Positions 11,711 through 22,964 of a stretch of 64,000 bases of DNA are shown here, one piece after another. Source of the DNA: Jaltomata sinuosa (Eukaryota; Streptophyta; Magnoliopsida; Solanales; Solanaceae); contig QJPP01000002.1 of the NCBI GenBank assembly GCA_003996215.1, positions 620,001-684,000 on the forward strand, read 5' to 3'. The position numbers and the translations under genes were made by a program. Every line of letters begins with the position of its first letter. The stretch's first letter is position 1. The notes below the pieces were generated by a model. It worked only from the letters and a program-made list of their open reading frames with translations, searched no databases and was not told where the DNA came from.

Positions 11711-12973
11711 AAATTGCATACAGTTGATACAGTGGGTACCAGCAAAAATAAATACAGCGGGCTACAGATTGTAATTATTAAAAGTGTTGCTATTTTTACC
11801 TATAATTAGGCTATTTCTGAAAGTTTACCTTTATTTTATAATCTACAATTGATTTTTAAGTAAATTTATAGTATCTAGATCTGTCGGCACATAAAATATA
11901 TTTCTTTGATATCACTTTCAACTTTATAAATCTTTCCCTATCATAATAAAACCAATTATTTCTAATGGAAACAAGTATGTGTGACAATAACTAATTGCTC
12001 CAACCAAAAAAAAAAAGAAAAAGACAATAACTAATTGCTCTAAGTTCAAAATACAGTAACAATAATACTATTTTGGTATATATTTATTGTACCTAGTATT
12101 TATATTAAATTAAATTATTTAATCTTAATAATTTAAAAAAATAGAATGACAATACATATTATTTAATCATGATTAAATGATAAATATATATAATAAAATA
12201 ATATCTTACATTCATTATTTGGATAGAAACACCGAATATTAATAAACTTTAATTTTACCATAAACAAGTTTACATTGTTTGTATAACTTGTGTCTTTAAT
12301 ACATTAGAAAACTTCAATAGTACGTAACAGATTTTGATCAAAATTTTGTGATATAGAAAAGTTTGATGATGCTCTCAGACCTCAATCACGTGCAGACTCA
12401 AAATAATGAATAAGAACACAATTACGTTCGGCTAAAACAATTTAAAAATATTTTTAATATAGTGTGACATTGTTCGTTTTTTTGTGAATTCACATGATTT
12501 TCTTCAAAAGCATCTCACATCGTTAAGAGTATCTTTACATTTTACATGTAATTTTCTAATTTTTTCAGTTATCAATGTAAGACTTTGTTTGCACGCCAAT
12601 ATTTTTCTCTTTGAACTAAATTCCACGTGGTCTACTACCACAAATTCACATGAGTAAAAGTTTAAAATTCACTATGTGTCACTCACGTGATCGAGTATTT
12701 ATGTCCACCAAAACTTATGGCTAATCTCTTCCTGTGCCTGTGATTTTTAAGTTATGCTTGACATAATAAAAATCATAAACTAAGCCCTATGCTATTACTT
12801 TGTCATTTTTATACTCACATCGCTAATCATTAACTTTGATACCAGTCATTAGACTAAATTGGCCCAAAAATATACTTAATATAAACATGATATTATCCAT
12901 TTTGAATCACACGCCATTGAAAATATCAGTACACCTTATACATAAAAATGCCATCACACCTAATAAATTGCTA

Positions 12974-12974
<1 letters not shown>

Positions 12975-13026
<52 letters not shown>

Positions 13027-13030
13027 GTTG
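12975..13030. repeat. (ATT)n microsatellite
   Basis: An uninterrupted ATT run is followed by GTT units. It produces a spurious poly-leucine reading frame. The surrounding 11.7-13.5 kb otherwise shows no gene. Confidence 0.95.
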
Positions 13031-13571
13031 TTGTTATTTATTATTTATTATAAGAAATGTTAAAATTCATTGAATCAAGTGCACATGTGGCCATGGCCCA
13101 TGGGCAAAGATCCCATTCCTCTACTCATGGAATTTCATTTTCTAATTATTAATGTCACAAGTTCAGATCTCAACATTTTTTAATTATTTTTATTTCTTTA
13201 TTGACCATATAAGAAAAACATTTCAAAGGAATATACATATCCTTTCTAATAGCCTCGAGTAGTAAAGATAAACAATCTTCAAATAATAATCTCCAAAAAA
13301 AGAACTCTTTCAAGTTTGTCATAAACAAAACATCTCTATATACACTAGTGTTAGATATTATTATATGAGTCCAATAATGTTTTTTTTAACCAAAAAAAGA
13401 ATGCACAAGCAAGCACAACACAGATTTCCAGATCACTATTTTAAGGATTATATTTACGAACTTGTTTATTGACATGCTTTAAAATTTTAAATTGGTAGAT
13501 TTTGTTTAATCAAAATTGTAACAATTTGTAAAAGAAAATCTTGAACAATTAAAACACCAACAATACAATAA

Positions 13572-13906
13572 GGGGCCGTTTTGGTAGCTGGTTTGGAGAT
13601 GAGTTATGCAGGTATTAAATTATGCTTAAGTAATGCCACGTTTGGTAATTAGTTAGGAGATAAATTATTCATGTATAAAATTAATACGGCGTTTGGTTTA
13701 TAATTTTGAAACCCTTTGCATAACAATATATGTATAAGTTATGATGGAATCTGTGTATTATTTTATGTAGGATAGAAAATAGAATAACTAATACTTATAT
13801 AGCTAATACATGAATAATTAATCTATGCATTATAATGCATGCATAAAATAATACATTCGTGCATCATTAATACCTGCATAATTATGTCCAGCTACCAAAC
13901 GATCTC
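13572..13906. mobile_element. Tourist-like MITE (family A), second copy
   Basis: The ends are GGGGCCGTTTTGGTAGCTGG and its inverse CCAGCTACCAAACGATCTC, with TAA on both sides (13569-13571, 13907-13909). Length (335 bp) and interior phrases match the copy at 3914, with the interior in the opposite arrangement. Confidence 0.8.
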
Positions 13907-14138
13907 TAAGTACATAAGTACATTACATGTGTGTGTATAATGTTTTTTTTTCTTGTTTTGGAAAACTAACATAAATGGCCAGGCAGCCAAAAGTAATCAC
14001 CAGAATATGCCTATTTTAAAAATTACTAGTATTACAATTCACACCTATTTAGATAAAAGTATTTATTTATAAAATACTCAATATGTATGCTTCATATATC
14101 TTTGTAATGTATACTTACATAAATTGTATACTTTGAAG

Positions 14139-14779
14139 TAGGGGTGGGCATAAATACCGAAAAACCGAAAAACCGAACCGAACCGAACTAATTCGATTTT
14201 TCGGTTTCGGTTTTTCGGTTCGGTTTCGGTTCTATTTTTTTTTAAAATTCGGTTTTCGGTTTTAGGATACCGGTTTTTCGGTTTAATCGAATTTTTTTTT
14301 TAATTTTAATTTTTTAAATTTTTTTTTTCAGACAACCACAAACAGAAAATAACTTATTTTCATCCTACAAAACCCACTCTTTTAAGTTTCTGAAAATTCT
14401 ATATTAAACTCTTGCATTGTTACTCATTTTCTTTTGGGCCACAGGTAGGCCCAGCTCTCCTTGGGCCTGTGTTTCTGCATTCTGTCTCTTAGTGGACTTG
14501 TAATATATCACGTAAAGTAGCAATTGGGCTAGTCCAATAGCAGTTCCCATAGAATTTGGTACCTAAACAAAGAAGACAAAACCAACGCATTAAGAAGGCC
14601 CAAAACCGAAAAAACCGAAATTAATAAACCGAAACCGAACCGAACCGAATTTGGAGAAACCGAACCGAACCGAATTAATTTCGGTTCGGTTTTCGGTACT
14701 CCTTTCTCATAACCGAAAACCGAAAAAACCGAACCGAAATTTTGAAAAACCGAACCGAATAACCGAATGCCCACCCCTA
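14139..14779. mobile_element. hAT-type MITE with perfect 8-bp target duplication
   Basis: The termini are TAGGGGTGGGCA and, inverted, TAGGGGTGGGCA, bounded by CTTTGAAG on both sides (14131-14138 and 14780-14787). The subterminal regions are dense arrays of CCGAA/TTCGG pentamers on opposite strands, so the two ends can fold on each other. The centre (about 14330-14590) is unrelated single-copy-looking sequence without a transposase. The 8-bp duplication and TAGGGGTGGGC ends fit non-autonomous hAT elements. Confidence 0.9.
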
Positions 14780-14831
14780 CTTTGAAGGCTATCCCATATG
14801 CAAAATTGTATTGTATTTTTTTTTCAGTTAA

Positions 14832-14871
14832 GAACCTCATGTTTAGAAGATGAACCTCATGTTTAGAAGAT
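14832..14871. repeat. 20-bp direct tandem duplication
   Basis: GAACCTCATGTTTAGAAGAT occurs twice without a spacer, just downstream of the hAT-type element. Confidence 0.95.
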
Positions 14872-14884
14872 GTAAGTTGCAAAA

Positions 14885-15550
14885 AAAAGAATGCTTAGAT
14901 GAATGTGTGAACATGATAAGATTATGAATGAAGATATCCGAGATAAGGTGAGAGTGATCTCCGTGGTAGAATAGATGAGAGAGGTGAGATTGAGATGTTT
15001 GGTCATGTATGGAGGGGAGATGCACATATGCCCGAGTGAGAAGGTATGAGATGTTGGATATGATGGGGACGAGAAGAGGTAGAGATAAGCCGGAGAAGTA
15101 TTTGGGAAATGTGATTAGACAATACATGACGCAATTGCAGCTTACTGATGACATGACCTTAGACAAAAAAAGGTACGAAAGTCGAGGATTAAGGTAGAAG
15201 TAGGTGTTGAGCGTTGTCTCACTTTTCAGTGGGATTAGGCTTTGGTAGTCTCTGGAGCATCATGTATGTCATAGTATTAGTTTTATTCATGCAGTTTCTT
15301 GTTTTCTATGATATCTGTTATCTATGATCTTGTTATTACTATTTCTTTTCTGTATGTTTTATATTGCTTTTCGTATTCGTTGTCATAATTTCTTCATTGC
15401 CGTATTTCTTCGTTCATAATTATTTTGATTTGCTGCACTTAGCTGAGGGTTATTCGGAAACAGTTTCTCTACTTTCACAAGATCAGAATAAGGTTTGCAT
15501 ACACCCACCCTCTCTAGACTAGTAAGACTACATTGAATACATTGTTATAT
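14885..15550 (+). mobile_element. RTE-type LINE 3' end remnant with TS-like tail
   Basis: Across changing frames and stops one can read 'NEDIRDKV', 'MREVRLR', a 'RRGRDKPEKY' basic piece, 'NVIRQYM' and 'LQLTDDMTLDKK'. This is the conserved C-terminal end of plant non-LTR reverse transcriptases. A pyrimidine-rich 3' region follows, and then, from about 15440, the tail 'CTGAGGGTTATTCGGAAAC...AAGGTTTGCATACACCCACC...GACTACATTGAATACATTG'. Frameshifts show that it is dead. Confidence 0.7.
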
Positions 15551-16069
15551 TATGTAATTTTTTAATATGCAAATTCTTCTATATAATAAGAGACAGATGA
15601 CATGCTTGAAGCAGGCACGAGGTCAACGTGTCTACTTCAGCAGCTAAGGGCATTTTGATTATTTTTTATTAATTTCTCCATTTTAATTTATTTGTCTTAT
15701 CTTTTTAATTTGTTACGTATATAGTTTTATAAATAGTTTGTATCTAGTTTTATAAATAAATACTACTTGCAATAATTTTTTTGGCCAACTTGGATAATTC
15801 CGTAAATGTCATTTCCTTTTACAGAGACCATATTTGAATTTTACAATTAGCAACATGAAAGTTTGAACCTTTTTCACTTGTATCCCCTCTCTTCTCCCAA
15901 AATGGCAAAAAACATCCCCAAAATTTTCACCCTCACAGAAACTCAGAAGTCAGATCCAATACCCAACCCCCTTTGTCGGTACCCCCACCCCCACTCCACC
16001 ATTCATTCCTCCCAACTGTATCTTTTTTCTCTTTCTCTATACATAATAATAATAATACGTTTTCCTTTT

Positions 16070-16080
16070 TATACACAGCT
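16070..16080 (+). promoter_or_regulatory. Candidate TATA box of the PMT-like gene
   Basis: TATACA lies in 'CCTTTTTATACACAGC', about 140 bases before the presumed first splice donor, in a pyrimidine-rich upstream region typical of plant promoters. A second candidate, CTATACATAATA, is at about 16037. The start site is not known. Confidence 0.3.
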
Positions 16081-16209
16081 TTCTTCCACTCTCCTCCCAT
16101 CATACACTTGGCTATTTTCTTGTTTCTCTTGACACGTCCCACTATTGCCAATTTCAAACACTTCCCATTTCACAAATTTCAGATCTGCACCTATCCCTGC
16201 TTGAATCCT

Positions 16210-17947
16210 GTAAGATTCTTTCTTGTTTCTGTGGATCTGATTGATCTTTTTGCTTACCCATTTGGCCTTTTTTGTGCTTGTTAATCATGCTCAGCTAGGC
16301 AAAGTTCTAATCTTTTGCTATAATGTTTTGGACCCTTTACTGCTAGTGCTTAATCTTGTTAATTTGTATTAACAATCATGGGTTTTTCTTAATATTGAAT
16401 CTGGCTTACCCATTTGGCCTTTTGTGCTTGTTAATCATACTCAGCTAGGCAAAGTTCTAATCTTTTACTATAATGTTTTGGACCCTTTAATGCTAGTGCT
16501 TAATCTTGTTGATTTGTATTAACAATCATGGTTTTTTTTAATGCATCATATTGAATCTGGCTTACCCATATGGCCTTTGTGCTGGTTAATTATCTGCAGC
16601 TAGGCCAAAATCTGTTCTTTGATTCGTTTTTTCTACCCATTAATGTAAATCTTGTTGATTTGTATTAGTAATCATGGCTTGTTTAATGGATCATATTGGA
16701 TTTTTGCTGACCCTTTGGCCTTTTATGCTTGTTTCTTATTCCCAGCAAGAATAAAATCTGTTTTCTGCTTTTGTTGTTCTACCAATTAATGCTAATAATG
16801 CCTATTGTATTAGTAATCTTGGCTTCTTAATTGCATCATCCCAGATCTGTCTTTCAGTTTAATTATTCTTGTAGCTGAATGCTGCTGGTTACTGTTTAAT
16901 TTCTTGAAATGCTGTATTCTTTATTTGTTTAATATTTTTGTAAAAAAAGATTGTTTTTACGTGTTGTGCTGAATTTGGGTTCTGCTCTTCCACGTATGTG
17001 GTTGATCAGGTCCATCAGTTTAAGGCATTAATGTTTTGATCTCCAAGGATAAAGTTGAATTTCATTGGTCTTCACAATTAGTCCAAATGTTTTTATGCTT
17101 GGGGATCTTGTTCATAGTTAGTGTACTTCTCAGCTGAAGATATGGGAAGTTCCATTGTGAATCTGCATTTTTTATATAGTAAATAGCAGCTGGACTGTTT
17201 TTTTCCGTCATTGAGCGAGAAATAGAAAGCGATGCAGTGGAAGATGCTGCGTACAATGTGGCCTGAAACGCAAATGATATACCTGTAGCTAGCCAACTCT
17301 GTTTCTGGAGTTCCACTTGACTTTGTTTTCTTCTTCCGATTCCATTTTCATTTTGAATGCATCACTTAGTACATTATGGGTGTGATTTAATACATATTAC
17401 TTTGTGGGGGAGCAAAAATGTTCTTTCGTAATCCTTTAAAGATAAGTTCTGGTTTGATCTAGCTTATCAGATAGCCTATGTGGTGGCCTACATATACTTG
17501 ATAACATTGGAGAGTCACATGTTAAATAAGTCATGAAACATTATGCAGTTAGTGGATTGTTGTTGCTTCCATCTCATTCTCTAACTGGCTAGAGAAGTGG
17601 ACAAACCTATCATCTAATTTCAAGGAGTAATACCCAAGTCAGAGAACCATATCTGAGCTTGGGAACTTTCGTGGAGTTCAATATGACTTCAAAGATTGTT
17701 TCTGAGATCATGAAATTGTACAATAAATATATCAGTTTAATTACATGTTTGTTTCAAAGAAATATAGCCTGTGTGGCCGACATGCAAGATTAGTGCATAC
17801 TGCAATATCTACGCCTTTTTATATTGCTTTTTTATTTTTTGGATTCTTTTCTGAAATATCTGTTTTTTTTTTTGTTTTGTTTTTTTTTCATTTGCCCTTT
17901 GCCACACTACTTGAGTTGATTTATGGTTTGTGCACGTGATCTCACAG
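16210..17947 (+). other. Leader (5' UTR) intron of the PMT-like gene
   Basis: A donor GTAAGA at 16210 and an acceptor CTCACAG ending at 17947 would define a 1.7-kb intron upstream of the start codon. It is inferred from the clean splice motifs, the T-rich composition and the absence of coding sequence. The exon 17948-18111 would then carry the rest of the leader, including a short upstream ORF of five codons starting at 18045. Confidence 0.5.
16252..16850 (+). repeat. Four degenerate copies of a roughly 150-bp unit in the leader intron
   Basis: Units start with GCTTACCCATTTGGCC-like sequence at 16252, 16404, 16560 and 16706 (periods 152, 156, 146). Each contains a TTGGCCTTTTGTGCTTGTTA-like phrase and a later 'AATCTTGTTGATTTGTATTA' and 'AATCATGG' phrase. 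Copies 1 and 2 are nearly identical; 3 and 4 are progressively diverged, so the newest duplication is at the 5' end. Confidence 0.85.
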
Positions 17948-18111
17948 GTTATTTCACCAATAGAAGAAATCCCTCTTCCTTCAGGATCTAATTTGTGCAA
18001 TCTGTTAAGTTTGGGATTTTGGAGCTAACTGGTCCACCTAAGCAATGACTTCTAAGAACTGAAGGGTAAGGGTGAAACTGAAGCTTTTTTGAAGATTCTA
18101 AAACTACACAA

Positions 18112-21100
18112 ATGATGCGAGGGAGATCGGATGGAGCGCAGAAGAAGCGCTTGTTGACTTCTGTAGCTGTTGTTGCAGTCTTTGTTGTTGTCCTGTATTT
18201 GTATTTTGGCTCTAAGAGCAATGGTGAATCTGCTCTGGAGTACGGAAGCCGATCATTGAGGAAACTGGGATCCTCGTATTTGGGTGGAGATGATGACTCT
18301 GATCTTAGCAGCAAGCAAGATGAGAAGTTTGGGCTGGAAGATGGTGAAGATGGCATCATTTCCAAGAGCTTCCCAGTGAGTATTATTTTTCTTTTCTTGT
18401 TTTTCTTTCTCGTTTTGTTTCTGGATGTGATGTCACAATCACTCTCACCCAACTAACCTGTGTGGCCAAACCGAGGAATGGGAAAACACTTGCCGCATTT
18501 TGGTTGTCTTGTTGACTTTTTTGCTAATGTTTTTTTTTTCTTGAAAGGTTTGCGATGATCGACATTCGGAGTTAATTCCCTGTCTGGACAGGCATCTCAT
18601 ATACCAAATGAGATTGAAGCTGGATCTAACATTAATGGAGCACTATGAAAGACATTGCCCATTGCCTGAAAGACGTTACAATTGCTTGATTCCTCCTCCA
18701 TCTGGATACAAGGTGCATAAGCTATATCAGTACTAAATATGAGTCAAGAATATGCTCTAACTTCCAATGTTACTCAATTTTTTTCTGATGACACGCATCT
18801 TTTTTCCTTATACCCTTGGGTGCTGTTGTAGGTACCGATTAAGTGGCCAAGAAGTAGAGATGAGGTTTGGAAGGCAAACATACCACATACTCACCTTGCA
18901 CATGAGAAATCTGACCAAAACTGGATGGTTGTTAAGGGTGAAAAGATAATATTTCCTGGTGGAGGCACTCACTTTCACTATGGAGCTGATAAGTACATTG
19001 CTTTAATTGCAAATGTGAGGACTCTATCTCTTGAAATATTGCAGATCTGTCAATAAATTTTTTTATGTAACCAGCCTTATAGTTAAATCATCAAAGCTTA
19101 AGATGTTCGCACTTCTCAAAGTTGTCTTACCTGTAATCATGATTGCAGATGTTGAAATTTCCAAACAATAACTTGAACAATGGAGGAAGGATACGCACAG
19201 TTTTTGACGTTGGTTGTGGTGTGGCTAGCTTTGGTGGTTATCTTCTATCCTCTGATATCATAGCAATGTCATTGGCGCCGAATGATGTGCATCAGAATCA
19301 GATCCAATTTGCCTTAGAGAGAGGAATTCCTGCATATCTTGGTGTTCTTGGAACAAAAAGACTTCCCTATCCAAGTAGATCATTTGAATTTGCTCACTGT
19401 TCCCGTTGTAGGATCGATTGGCTTCAGAGAGATGGCATCCTTCTTCTTGAGCTAGATAGGGTGCTCAGGCCTGGAGGCTATTTTGCCTATTCATCTCCCG
19501 AAGCATATGCACAGGATGAAGAGGATCTCAGAATATGGAAAGAGATGAGCACACTTGTTGAACGCATGTGCTGGAAAATAGCAGAAAAAAAGAATCAAAC
19601 AGTGATTTGGGTCAAGCCTCTAAACAATGACTGTTACATGGAAAGACCAGCTAATACTCAACCACCACTTTGTCGGTCCAATGATGATCCTGATGCTGTT
19701 TGGGGTGTGAATATGGAAGCATGCATAACACCTTATTCTGATCGTAAGTGTCCTGCCTCTTGCTTTTTTTCATTCTTGAGCATCGGTGAGTATGCCTATG
19801 TAAAGCAGTAAAAAATGGCAGATAGAAGTGTTCTATACCTGGTTAACTTGTCAATAGTAACTCATCACAAAAAGGATGTTAACTAAGCAAGTGGACTATG
19901 GCATTTGCTAACCCAACTTCAGAATTAGATAGAATTTAGCACCAAAATTAGTAGCCTCTGGAAGGTTTTCTCTAACAATGCATAGTATATTAAGAAAATC
20001 CACTCGTCAAAGCACCTAAGCACTGAATAGTGAATATCATAACCAAAAAGCTCACAGAAGAGCTTGGAAATCATGGCTTCATAAGCTAAAATACATCCTG
20101 ACAACTGGTCCAAGTTCCAACCACTTGCCTTGCTTTGGAGGTCTTAACTTTCAATCCTATTTTGCAGCCTTCATTACCAATTTAGATGATTTACTTTGGC
20201 TAACGTGGGAATTTTTGTGGAAAACATGTCAATCATGACTTGGAACAATTTAAGACGGTGTTACTTTGTTTTAATTATAAGAGATGGGAAGTATTTCCAT
20301 TACCTGGATAAGAAAATTGGATCACTAGATTGGAGATGGTGTTACTTTGTTTTAATATGAGAAAATTTTGCAATTTCTCGTGTTTTGATATTGCTTTGGG
20401 TATTAAATAATATCATATTGGGAAGCTTTAGCTTTGATTATATCTTTGTTTCAAACGCATACATTTTCTTTTTCCCGGCCCCTCTTCCTTGTGATCATCA
20501 CTCTAAATCTTTCTGAAGCTTTTTCTGATAATGCCACACTAATGGTCCATGTATGTTGTGAAGTTGACAAATATTATTTCGATTCTGGACCTCCTTATGG
20601 TTATAGGTACAGTCAAACCTCTCCATAACAATGTCGTTTCTTCCTATATCTTTTGGATGCTATAGTGAAATGTTGTTAGAGAGAACGTATAATGTAACAT
20701 AATATGAAAGATCGGCTCCATAGAAAACATAGTTATTATAGAGAAATGTTGTTTTAGAGGATGACTGTTATAGAGAGGTAGGTCTGACTGTATACACAAG
20801 ATGGCAAAATAGACATGAGTCATGTCCATCTCTTCCTGGATTGTTCAACCTAGTAATAAGTGCATTTTTCTTGTGTATATGGCTATATGCTGAGATTATG
20901 TTGGAGCCTTTTATGGAATGGTTATATCTGATATTGTTGAAGCTTGTAAACAATGCTAAATCTAGTTCTCGTTAGTTTTACTCACAAAAATTATAACCTT
21001 ATTCTCATTTTCTGATATCAGATGACCACAAAGTTGGTGGAAGTGGACTGACTCCTTGGCCAGCTAGGCTAACCACCCCTCCTCCTCGTCTTGCTGATTT

Positions 21101-22363
21101 TGGGTATTCAAGTGAAATGTTTGAGAAGGACGTGGTAATTTTCTAGTCTTATTTTTTCAATTTCTGCCACATCATGAGATTAAAATGCTCATGTGCAATT
21201 GTGATAATGAAAAGGGAAAGCTTAATATGCTTCTTGCTTTTCTTGGCTTATATACAGGAGCTTTGGCAGCGAAGGGTTGAACATTACTGGAATCTTTTAA
21301 GTTCAAAGATCTCTTCAGACTCTTTGAGAAATATCATGGACATGAAGGCCAATTTAGGGTCATTTGCTGGTGCTTTGAAGGACAAAGATGTCTGGGTCAT
21401 GAACGTTGTACCCAAAGATGGACCTAACACTCTCAAGATTGTATATGACCGTGGTTTGATTGGCACAACTCATGACTGGTACGTGGATAATTTCTTAGTT
21501 CGCAGAATTATGTAGATTTCTCCGGTCTACTTTGCAGAAATCAATCTTTCACCTAAAAAGCAGTATCTAGCATCCTTTACAAAATTGACCATGTGAGATT
21601 CTCTTAATAGGTCAATTAACTGACAGCAAAGATTGGAAACTAAAACCTGCTCAAATATCATTTATCTGAGGTTAAAATGTGCATTGCCATTTTAATTTGC
21701 TCGGACTCTTCAAAAATGCGGACAGGGTGCGTATCGGATCCTCCAAAAGTAGTGCATTTTTGGAGGATCGAACACTGGTGCGGCAACATTTTTGGAGGAT
21801 CCGGGCAACATAAGTCCTTGAGCCGAGGGTCTATCTGAAACAGCCTCTCTACCTATGAGGTAGGGGTAAGGTCTGCGTACACTCTACCCTCCCCAGACTC
21901 CACTTTGTGGGGCTACACTTGGGTATGTTGTTGTTGTTATAATCCAACTTCAGAATTTGTAACCATGAGAAGCATGCAGACCTTTAGAATCTCTGAACCA
22001 AAGATGATCATCGGAAATCTTACTTCCTTGCACATCGTTGGGTGCAGGTGTGAAGCATTTTCAACATATCCTAGGACCTATGATTTGCTCCATGCATGGA
22101 ATGTTTTCTCTGACATTGAAAAGAAAGGCTGCAGTGGTGAGGATCTGTTACTCGAGATAGATCGCATAGTAAGGCCAAGTGGTTTTGTTATCTTCCGCGA
22201 CAAACAACATGTTATCGACTTTGTAAAGAAGTACTTATCTCCATTGCACTGGGAAGCGGTAGCTGATCCAACTCCAGATCAAGACCAGGAAGGAGATGAG
22301 ATTGTTTTTATCATCCAAAAGAAGCTGTGGCTCACAAGTGAAAGCATCAGAGATACAGAGTAA
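18112..22363 (+). CDS. PMT1/PMT3/PMT8-like probable methyltransferase
   Basis: This is a Golgi-type DUF248 (Methyltransf_29) protein, probably methylating cell-wall polysaccharide (pectin) with S-adenosylmethionine; that role is known for some family members only. Seven coding exons join in frame: 18112-18375, 18548-18712, 18832-19014, 19149-19743, 21022-21134, 21258-21478, 22048-22363, giving 618 residues, normal for the family. The N-terminus MMRGRSDG (second Met at 18115 equally possible) precedes one hydrophobic segment (about residues 13-32), which predicts a type II membrane protein. Visible marks are 'EHYERHCP', the SAM-binding 'VFDVGCGVASFGG', 'HCSRCRIDW', 'DRVLRPGGYF', 'GVNMEACITPYS', 'RNIMDMKA' and 'AFSTYPRTYDLLHA'. 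The C-terminus is 'KKLWLTSESIRDTE'. All junctions are GT-AG. Introns 4 and 6 carry repeats. The subfamily follows from the MRGRSDG start and the close overall likeness to Arabidopsis PMT1/3/8. Confidence 0.95.
20610..20790. mobile_element. TA-flanked MITE (mariner-like) in PMT intron 4
   Basis: The ends are CAGTCAAACCTCTCCATAAC and, inverted, CAGTCAGACCTACCTCTCTA, with TA on both sides. It is 181 bp and non-coding. It lies inside the 1.28-kb intron 19744-21021. A longer relative is at 32960-33512. Confidence 0.75.
21700..21815. repeat. GGATCCTCCAAAA palindromic repeat in PMT intron 6
   Basis: It contains CTCGGACTCTTCAAAAATG, GGATCCTCCAAAAGTAGTGC and, in inverse, TTTTTGGAGGATC twice. A reverse-oriented relative lies at about 49795-49875 in an intron of the PTI1-like gene. 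It is a dispersed Solanaceae repeat of unnamed type. Confidence 0.65.
21825..21950 (+). mobile_element. TS SINE / RTE 3' tail in PMT intron 6
   Basis: CGAGGGTCTATCTGAAACAG, GGGTAAGGTCTGCGTACACT, CTACCCTCCCCAGACTCCAC and a final TTGTTGTTGTT match the well-known 3' portion of TS SINEs. The tRNA-like head is absent. It lies fully within the intron 21479-22047. Confidence 0.8.
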
Positions 22364-22715
22364 ATGAAGTTTGCCACTAAGCACACTTCCTCTTGATTCA
22401 TTTTTCTCCTACCATTTGGGATTAATTAAGAACAGCGCACCTCAAAGGTCTAGGAAATATCAGTTTGATTTTGTAGTATTTATGATATTTATATTTTCAC
22501 TTGTTGTTTCTTTTAGTTGACAAACTCATAGACTACATATTATATGCATTTATAGGCTCTATTCTTAATTTTGGCACTGTTAAAAGGTTACTTGTTGCAT
22601 AACATGGAATGTTAACTTACGTGTTAAACATGTTGTGCTGAAATACATAGATTCAGAAAGTCCCATAGCAAGAGTTGGCAAATGTTCAGTTGATACAAGC
22701 AGCTTTAACAGCTTA

Positions 22716-22771
22716 GTTAAACTGTTATTAAGTGGTTATTTAAGTTAAACTGTTATTAAGTGGTTATTTAA
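22716..22771. repeat. 28-bp tandem duplication downstream of the PMT gene
   Basis: The unit starting GTTAAACTGTTATTAAGTGG occurs twice without a spacer or mismatch, about 350 bases after the stop codon. Confidence 0.95.
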
Positions 22772-22964
22772 GTAATAGATAACAGCCTTAACTCTTAACT
22801 TTGCCTCTTTCATTAATCATGTTTGAATTTCAACTTAGTTGAGTTGGCTGTATGAATCTTCTATAATCATTTTGCTCTATATTTGGGTCCATTTGTTTTA
22901 TAATACTAAATACTTTATCTTCTAACACAGTTTTTTAAACCTAAATGATGTCTTTTTAAACTAA

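Noticed and set aside
12836..13063. 75-codon ORF with a long leucine run
   Set aside because: It is produced by the (ATT)n microsatellite.
14529..14882. 117-codon minus-strand ORF rich in Phe-Gly-Ser-Val
   Set aside because: It is the translation of the CCGAA/TTCGG repeats of the hAT-type MITE, not a protein gene.
15863..16284. Overlapping ORFs of 89 and 103 codons upstream of the PMT gene
   Set aside because: They lie in promoter/leader sequence; composition follows the pyrimidine-rich DNA, and no family is recognised.
17988..18452. 154-codon minus-strand ORF
   Set aside because: It is antisense to the first PMT exon and leader; splice-consistent coding on the plus strand explains the sequence.
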